From: Fimadaptatus sp050946055
Lineage (GTDB): Bacteria; Bacillota; Clostridia; Christensenellales; Aristaeellaceae
NCBI GenBank assembly: GCA_050946055.1
Contig: JBMNUB010000060.1
Coordinates: forward strand, 1-15,103
Reading direction: 5' to 3'
Length of the DNA stretch: 15,103 nucleotides
Of this stretch, positions 11,006 through 15,103 are shown one piece after another. A program made the translations under genes and the position numbers. Within the stretch, counting starts at the first letter, position 1. The number at the start of each line of letters is the position of its first letter. A model generated the notes under the pieces. It saw nothing but the letters and a program-made list of their open reading frames with translations, was not told the DNA's origin and ran no database searches.

Positions 11006-13489
11006 ATGACAGCCAAGAAGTGTGTATCGCTGCTGTGCGTGCTGTGCATGCTGGCGGCGCTGCTGTCGCCCATGCTGGCGATGGCAGATTATGCGGGCGA
11101 TGCGTCCGCTCAGGATGAGTACGTTGAGCCGGCTGCGACGGAGATGCTGGCCGAGATAGAACCTGTCGAGACTGAACCGCCCGCTGCTACCGAACAGCAG
11201 GCCGGGGATGGCGGGACGGACGGATATACGCCCGAGCCCGCACCTGAAGATGAGCTAACGCCCGAGCCTGAACCCGAAGGCGAGCCCACGCCCGAGCCCG
11301 CGCCTACGACGGGCTTTGTGCCGGACGTGACCCAAGCGCCTCAGACCGATGCACCTCAGACCGATGCGCCGCAGGCAACCGCCACCGCTCAGCCCACCGA
11401 GCAGCCCTTCCAGTTCCCGGAGGAGCTGCAGATACTGACCGACAAGCGCAGCGTATGGCAGGGCGACAGCGTGACCTACACCATAATCGGCGTGGACAAG
11501 GACTGCATAATGGGCGTATATGACCCGGCACTCTATGCAGAGAACTCGCCCGCCGCGCCGCAGCTTATGGCCTGCACGCCCAATTACCCCGACCCATACG
11601 GACTGATACCGCGCATGGTATGGAACGATGAGCTGATGGGCTGGCAATTCACCTACACTCCTCAGGGCATGAACAGCTTCCAGCTGCGCTGGCGCATGTT
11701 CTCCGGCGAGGACCTGCTTCAGTATATCGATTACACTGAGAGCAAGGATCAGGACATTATAACCGTTTACGCGCCGCCCACGATACAGATACAGGACTTC
11801 ACCGCCAGCGTCAAGGCGGGCGATCCAGTGACCATGCACATAGGCACGCCCTCCATAGTGGATAGACTTGAGCTGCTCGATGAAAACGGCCAGCCCCTGC
11901 CATATGTGGAGTCCATAACCAGCGAGGACATGGGGCAGACGCGCCGCTGGACATGCGTGTTCCGCTTCTATGAGCCGGGTACGCACCGCATCTGCGCTCA
12001 GGCGCATGCATCCCTTGACTTCGTGGAGCGCAGCGTGCGTTCCGACGTGATAAGCATAAGCGTGATGCCCTCGGCCACGCACGTGCCTGTGCCTACGCTG
12101 GAGCCGGGCGTTACCCCCGACCCGGACGCTACGCTGGCGCCCGAATTGCCGCCGGTAAGCTCGGGCTATGTGCGCTTTAAGCAGGTGCCAAGCGCCGATG
12201 CCAAGGTGGGCGAGGAGATAACGCTCAATCTGGACGTGGAGTTCGCGGGCGTGGATGGCCAGCGCATAAACTACACCGAGGAAGCCTTCTATGACTACGT
12301 GGACTACATAGAGGTGCAGCCCGAGATAACCGGCGATCCCTATCCCTTTGAGGTGGATGAGTCGCTTCAGCGCATAATCATCCGCAGCTATGAGGAGATG
12401 CAGGAGATGCCCTTCCGCTTCAATGTCAAGGTCAAGCCCTCGCTTGCCAACGGCACATATACCTTTAACTTCACGCTGCGCTATCGCTTAAAGGGCAACG
12501 AAGCGCCCGAAGCCGACAAGACCGAGGCCGGCATGGTGTTCGTGACCGGAGCCAAGCAGCCCTCCACGGGCGGCGGCGGCGGTGGCGGCGGCGGAAGCGC
12601 GCTGCCCGCGACGCAGGCAAAGCTCTTGGTCGAGTCCACTACTACTTCGATAGACAACCCCAAGGCTGGAGACACCTTCGACGTGATACTCAAGCTGCGC
12701 AACACCAATGAAAAGCAGTTTGTGCAGAACATAAAGGTGACCTTCGCCACCGACAACGATGCGCTGCTGCCCGCGCAGGGCTCGTCCAGCTTCTACATCG
12801 ACCGCATAGACGCGGACGGCACGTATGAGCTGAAGATACCTGTGACCGCGCGCCCCGACATACCCGACGCGCCCATAAAGATGACCCTGACCATGGAGTA
12901 TGAGGATCGCAAGGTCAATACAGTCAGCGCCTCGCAGGTGATAGTGCTAAACGTCAAGCAGGTGCAAAAGCTGCGCCTTGACGAACTGGTGCTGCCGCAG
13001 GGCGAGATTATAGTGGGCGACACCGCCACGTTCACCATGAACGTGATAAACTCCGGCCGCACCACGCTCTACAACGTGTCAGCCGCCATGCTGGAGAGCG
13101 AGCAGTTCATGACCGCAGGCTCGTCCTATCTGGGCAACCTTGAGGCCGGCAGCAGCAAGCAGGTGGAGCTGGACATATACCCCAACGTGGAAGGCCCGAT
13201 AGACGGCACTCTGCGCGTGACATATGAGGACGCAAACGGCAATCAGACATACGAGGACACTCCGTTTTCGATATACGCCTCGCCCATGGAGCAGGATGAT
13301 CCCGGCATTTTCGAGCCGGTCATAGAGCCTACGCCCGAGCCGGTCAACGAATTCAGCAGCGTGCTTGCCAACCTACCCTGGTGGGTATACGGCGCGGCGG
13401 GACTGTTCGTCATATGCGTGGTCATGCTGATAGCCGTAGCCATGCGCAGGCGCAAGGCCGATTCCTTCATGGACTATGACGACGATTGA
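11006..13489 (+). CDS. Exported, C-terminally membrane-anchored multi-domain Ig-like (CARDB/COG1361-type) protein
   Basis: An 827-residue protein. A signal peptide (1-27, cleavage likely after AMA) is followed by a Pro/Glu/Thr-rich stalk (about 28-135, with PEPAP-type and APQTD repeats). Next come a beta-rich domain (about 137-352), a second PT/PD linker (353-385), a second beta domain (386-515) and a run of nine glycines (522-530). Two CARDB-like Ig-fold domains (about 532-652 and 654-765) follow, then a membrane helix (792-812) and a short tail (RRRKADSFMDYDDD) inside the cell. The bulk would project outward. Start: GAGGAGG (10994-11000) 5 nt before ATG; the longer open frame has no ribosome site. 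It sits between the ATPase and permease genes, 17 bp before the latter, where other MacB-like systems encode an adaptor. Role in binding or guiding substrate is inference. Confidence 0.85.
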   Translation: MTAKKCVSLLCVLCMLAALLSPMLAMADYAGDASAQDEYVEPAATEMLAEIEPVETEPPAATEQQAGDGGTDGYTPEPAPEDELTPEPEPEGEPTPEPAPTTGFVPDVTQAPQTDAPQTDAPQATATAQPTEQPFQFPEELQILTDKRSVWQGDSVTYTIIGVDKDCIMGVYDPALYAENSPAAPQLMACTPNYPDPYGLIPRMVWNDELMGWQFTYTPQGMNSFQLRWRMFSGEDLLQYIDYTESKDQDIITVYAPPTIQIQDFTASVKAGDPVTMHIGTPSIVDRLELLDENGQPLPYVESITSEDMGQTRRWTCVFRFYEPGTHRICAQAHASLDFVERSVRSDVISISVMPSATHVPVPTLEPGVTPDPDATLAPELPPVSSGYVRFKQVPSADAKVGEEITLNLDVEFAGVDGQRINYTEEAFYDYVDYIEVQPEITGDPYPFEVDESLQRIIIRSYEEMQEMPFRFNVKVKPSLANGTYTFNFTLRYRLKGNEAPEADKTEAGMVFVTGAKQPSTGGGGGGGGGSALPATQAKLLVESTTTSIDNPKAGDTFDVILKLRNTNEKQFVQNIKVTFATDNDALLPAQGSSSFYIDRIDADGTYELKIPVTARPDIPDAPIKMTLTMEYEDRKVNTVSASQVIVLNVKQVQKLRLDELVLPQGEIIVGDTATFTMNVINSGRTTLYNVSAAMLESEQFMTAGSSYLGNLEAGSSKQVELDIYPNVEGPIDGTLRVTYEDANGNQTYEDTPFSIYASPMEQDDPGIFEPVIEPTPEPVNEFSSVLANLPWWVYGAAGLFVICVVMLIAVAMRRRKADSFMDYDDD

Positions 13490-13494
13490 GCCGC

Positions 13495-13500
13495 AGGAGA
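13495..13500 (+). promoter_or_regulatory. Ribosome binding site deciding the permease start
   Basis: AGGAGA lies 6 nt before ATG 13507. An upstream in-frame TTG at 13486 overlaps the previous stop codon and precedes this site, so it is not used. Confidence 0.75.
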
Positions 13501-13506
13501 TTTAAG

Positions 13507-14913
13507 ATGCGATTTGGCGATATAGTGGCTTACAGCCTCAAGAACTTGCGGCAGAACAAGGGCCGCACCATTGCCACGATGGTGGGCGTGGTGCTGGGTA
13601 CGCTGCTGGTGGTGCTGATAGTGGCGATAGGCAACGGCGCCAACCAGTCCATAATGGACAGCATGCAGCAAAACACAAATCTGATGCTGATAAACGTGTG
13701 GCCGTATTACGGCGATTCGCATGCGGATGCCGAGGGCGCGCCGCAAAAGCGCGTTACCAAGATAACCGACAGCGTGATACGCCAGATGCGCAGCATAGAG
13801 GGCGTTGAGGCGGTCACGCCGGTGGTTAATGTGTGGCTGGGCATGAACGCCACGCTCATAAACGGCAAGTACGAAAACTACTGTCAGTTCATGGGCGTGG
13901 ACAGCGCCTCGCTGGCCACGTTCGTGGAGCTGAGCGAGGGGCGCATGCCGGAGATGTCCCGCAACCGCATGGAGTTCGTGATGTCCCCGGTAAACATGGC
14001 CGACTTCCGCAATCCGGATGACCGCAATTACGAGTGGGTGGACGTATATACGATATTGCAAAACGGCGGCGAGATACCGCTGCCCAAGATAAACTGGCTG
14101 GGCTCGCCGTTTACCGTGCGCTTTACCTATTATGATTACTCCAGCGTGACCGAGACTAACCCCAACCCCACCGAGCATTCATTTGAGATAGACGCAAAGA
14201 TGACCGGCATAATAAAGCCGGACAAGAACGACTTCACGTTTGCCTACGGCACATTCGTGGACATAAAGTGGCTCAGGCAATTTGTGAAGGACAACAAGAA
14301 GCTGCTGAACGATCTGGGCGCAAAGCCTGAACTGGACAGCTACGACACAGTGTACGTCAAGGCGCGCTCCGTGGACGATGTGAGCGAAGTGCTGAAGGGA
14401 CTTTCCGAGATAGGCGTGCAGTACAACAGCCCCATGCAGTGGATAGAGGAACTCAAGGCCAGCACTAACAAGACGCAGATGTTCCTTATGTTCATAGCCA
14501 TGTTCACGATGCTGGCATCGATAATGTCAATATACAACACGATATCGATGTCGGTGCAGGAGCGCAAGCGCGAGATAGGCATAATGAAGGTGCTGGGCTG
14601 CCGCATATCGCGGATAAGGGCGATGTTCCTGTCCGAGGCTATGATGATAGGCTTTGGCGGCGGACTGCTGGGCTTGCTGCTCAGCTTCGGTCTGGCTCAG
14701 CTGATAAACAACGTGCCTGCGATAGGTGCGCTGCTGGGTCAGCTGATGGGCTCGTCCATATACGGCGACAGCGGCCTGAGCGCGATAATCACGCCCGATC
14801 TTGCCATATTTGCATGGCTGGGCGCGATACTTGTATCGGTGCTGTCGGGCTACATACCCGCCAACCGCGCCACCAAGCTCTCGGCTCAGGAAGCCATACG
14901 CTCGGTGAGCTGA
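13507..14913 (+). CDS. MacB/FtsX-type ABC transporter permease
   Basis: A 468-residue inner-membrane permease of the MacB/LolC/FtsX superfamily (type VII ABC fold). The first transmembrane helix is at about 22-46. It is followed by a large extracytoplasmic MacB_PCD-like domain (about 47-320) and the C-terminal FtsX core with helices at about 325-347, 378-402 and 432-455. The conserved cytoplasmic segment ERKREIGIMKVLG (352-364) couples to the ATPase, and the end, PANRATKLSAQEAIRS, is typical. It has one permease core, so the transporter would be a homodimer working with the ATPase at 9661. Such machines move no substrate through the membrane core but drive extracytoplasmic work: peptide, lipoprotein or drug export, or cell-wall enzyme control. 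Substrate unknown. Of its 37 isoleucine codons, 35 are AUA. Confidence 0.95.
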   Translation: MRFGDIVAYSLKNLRQNKGRTIATMVGVVLGTLLVVLIVAIGNGANQSIMDSMQQNTNLMLINVWPYYGDSHADAEGAPQKRVTKITDSVIRQMRSIEGVEAVTPVVNVWLGMNATLINGKYENYCQFMGVDSASLATFVELSEGRMPEMSRNRMEFVMSPVNMADFRNPDDRNYEWVDVYTILQNGGEIPLPKINWLGSPFTVRFTYYDYSSVTETNPNPTEHSFEIDAKMTGIIKPDKNDFTFAYGTFVDIKWLRQFVKDNKKLLNDLGAKPELDSYDTVYVKARSVDDVSEVLKGLSEIGVQYNSPMQWIEELKASTNKTQMFLMFIAMFTMLASIMSIYNTISMSVQERKREIGIMKVLGCRISRIRAMFLSEAMMIGFGGGLLGLLLSFGLAQLINNVPAIGALLGQLMGSSIYGDSGLSAIITPDLAIFAWLGAILVSVLSGYIPANRATKLSAQEAIRSVS

Positions 14914-14937
14914 TGCGGCAACACTGTAATATATGAT

Positions 14938-14984
14938 AAGCGGCGCTGCCGCCGACCGGACAAGGTCGGCGGCAGCGCCGCTTT
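14938..14984 (+). terminator. Intrinsic terminator of the ABC operon
   Basis: A perfect 20-bp stem (14938-14957 with 14964-14983) closes a GGACAA loop 24 nt after the permease stop. Only CTTT follows, because the 3' arm runs directly into a 15-bp tandem array. The stem is strong; the T-tract is poor. Confidence 0.8.
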
Positions 14985-15103
14985 GGCAATAGCCGCTTTG
15001 GCAATAGCCGCTTTGGCAATAGCCGCTTTGGCAATAGCCGCTTTGGCAATAGCCGCTTTGGCAATAGCCGCTTTGGCAATAGCCGCTTTGGCAATAGCCG
15101 CTT
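14977..15103. repeat. 15-bp tandem array at the right edge
   Basis: Eight complete and identical copies of GCCGCTTTGGCAATA start at 14977, with 7 bp of a ninth before the window ends. The first copy's GCCGCTT is the base of the terminator's 3' arm. Each unit contains GGC-AATA-GCC across unit borders, a tiny inverted repeat. The array is open in all three minus-strand frames and two plus-strand frames simply because 15 is a multiple of three; I see no gene in it. The true length is unknown. Confidence 0.95.

Noticed and set aside
14977..15103. CRISPR array or repeat-protein gene (LPKRL repeats on the minus strand)
   Set aside because: There are no spacers between units, so not CRISPR. The open frames follow from the period of 15 and have no start signals.

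Overview
The window reads as a GC-rich member of the Bacillota, most likely an uncultured Clostridia-type gut or environmental bacterium. The evidence is strong AGGAGG ribosome sites, textbook sigma-A promoters (TTGACA/TATACT type), intrinsic terminators with perfect GC-rich stems, an N-terminally membrane-anchored HtrA protease, a RelB/DinJ-type antitoxin and a PepC-type C1B peptidase. The genus cannot be read from the sequence. Isoleucine is written almost only as AUA: 35 of 37 codons in the permease gene at the right end, which is unexpected at this base composition.

Layout. 55-1509 (-) is a glycoside hydrolase family 32 enzyme with its own promoter. 1510-2259 is a gene-free stretch holding two identical 99-bp tandem repeats. 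2260-3564 (+) is an HtrA-type serine protease ending in a strong terminator. 3881-4147 (+) is a small antitoxin-like gene with no partner toxin, in locally AT-richer DNA. 4283-5611 (+) is a bleomycin-hydrolase/PepC aminopeptidase, again with a terminator. 5834-7159 (-) is an unrecognised 441-residue protein. It is divergent from 7514-8386 (+), a zinc-dependent phospholipase C-like protein, which converges on 8510-8968 (-), ribose-5-phosphate isomerase B. 8969-9660 is a second gene-free stretch with the rpiB promoter and decayed 52-bp repeats.

The right third (9661-14913, +) is one apparent transport operon: a LolD/MacB-type ABC ATPase with a long repeat-bearing C-terminal tail, an 827-residue exported protein anchored by a C-terminal membrane helix and built of Ig-like (CARDB-type) domains, and a MacB/FtsX-type permease. 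A 20-bp terminator stem ends the operon. A 15-bp tandem array grows out of its 3' arm and runs off the window edge.

The left two thirds are mostly single genes with their own promoters and terminators (housekeeping sugar, peptide and protein-quality functions). The right third is the only clear multi-gene functional unit. The recurring oddity is tandem duplication: 99-bp, 52-bp and 15-bp repeats between genes, and 9-bp and 42-bp repeats inside genes. No mobile element, CRISPR array, tRNA or rRNA gene was seen.
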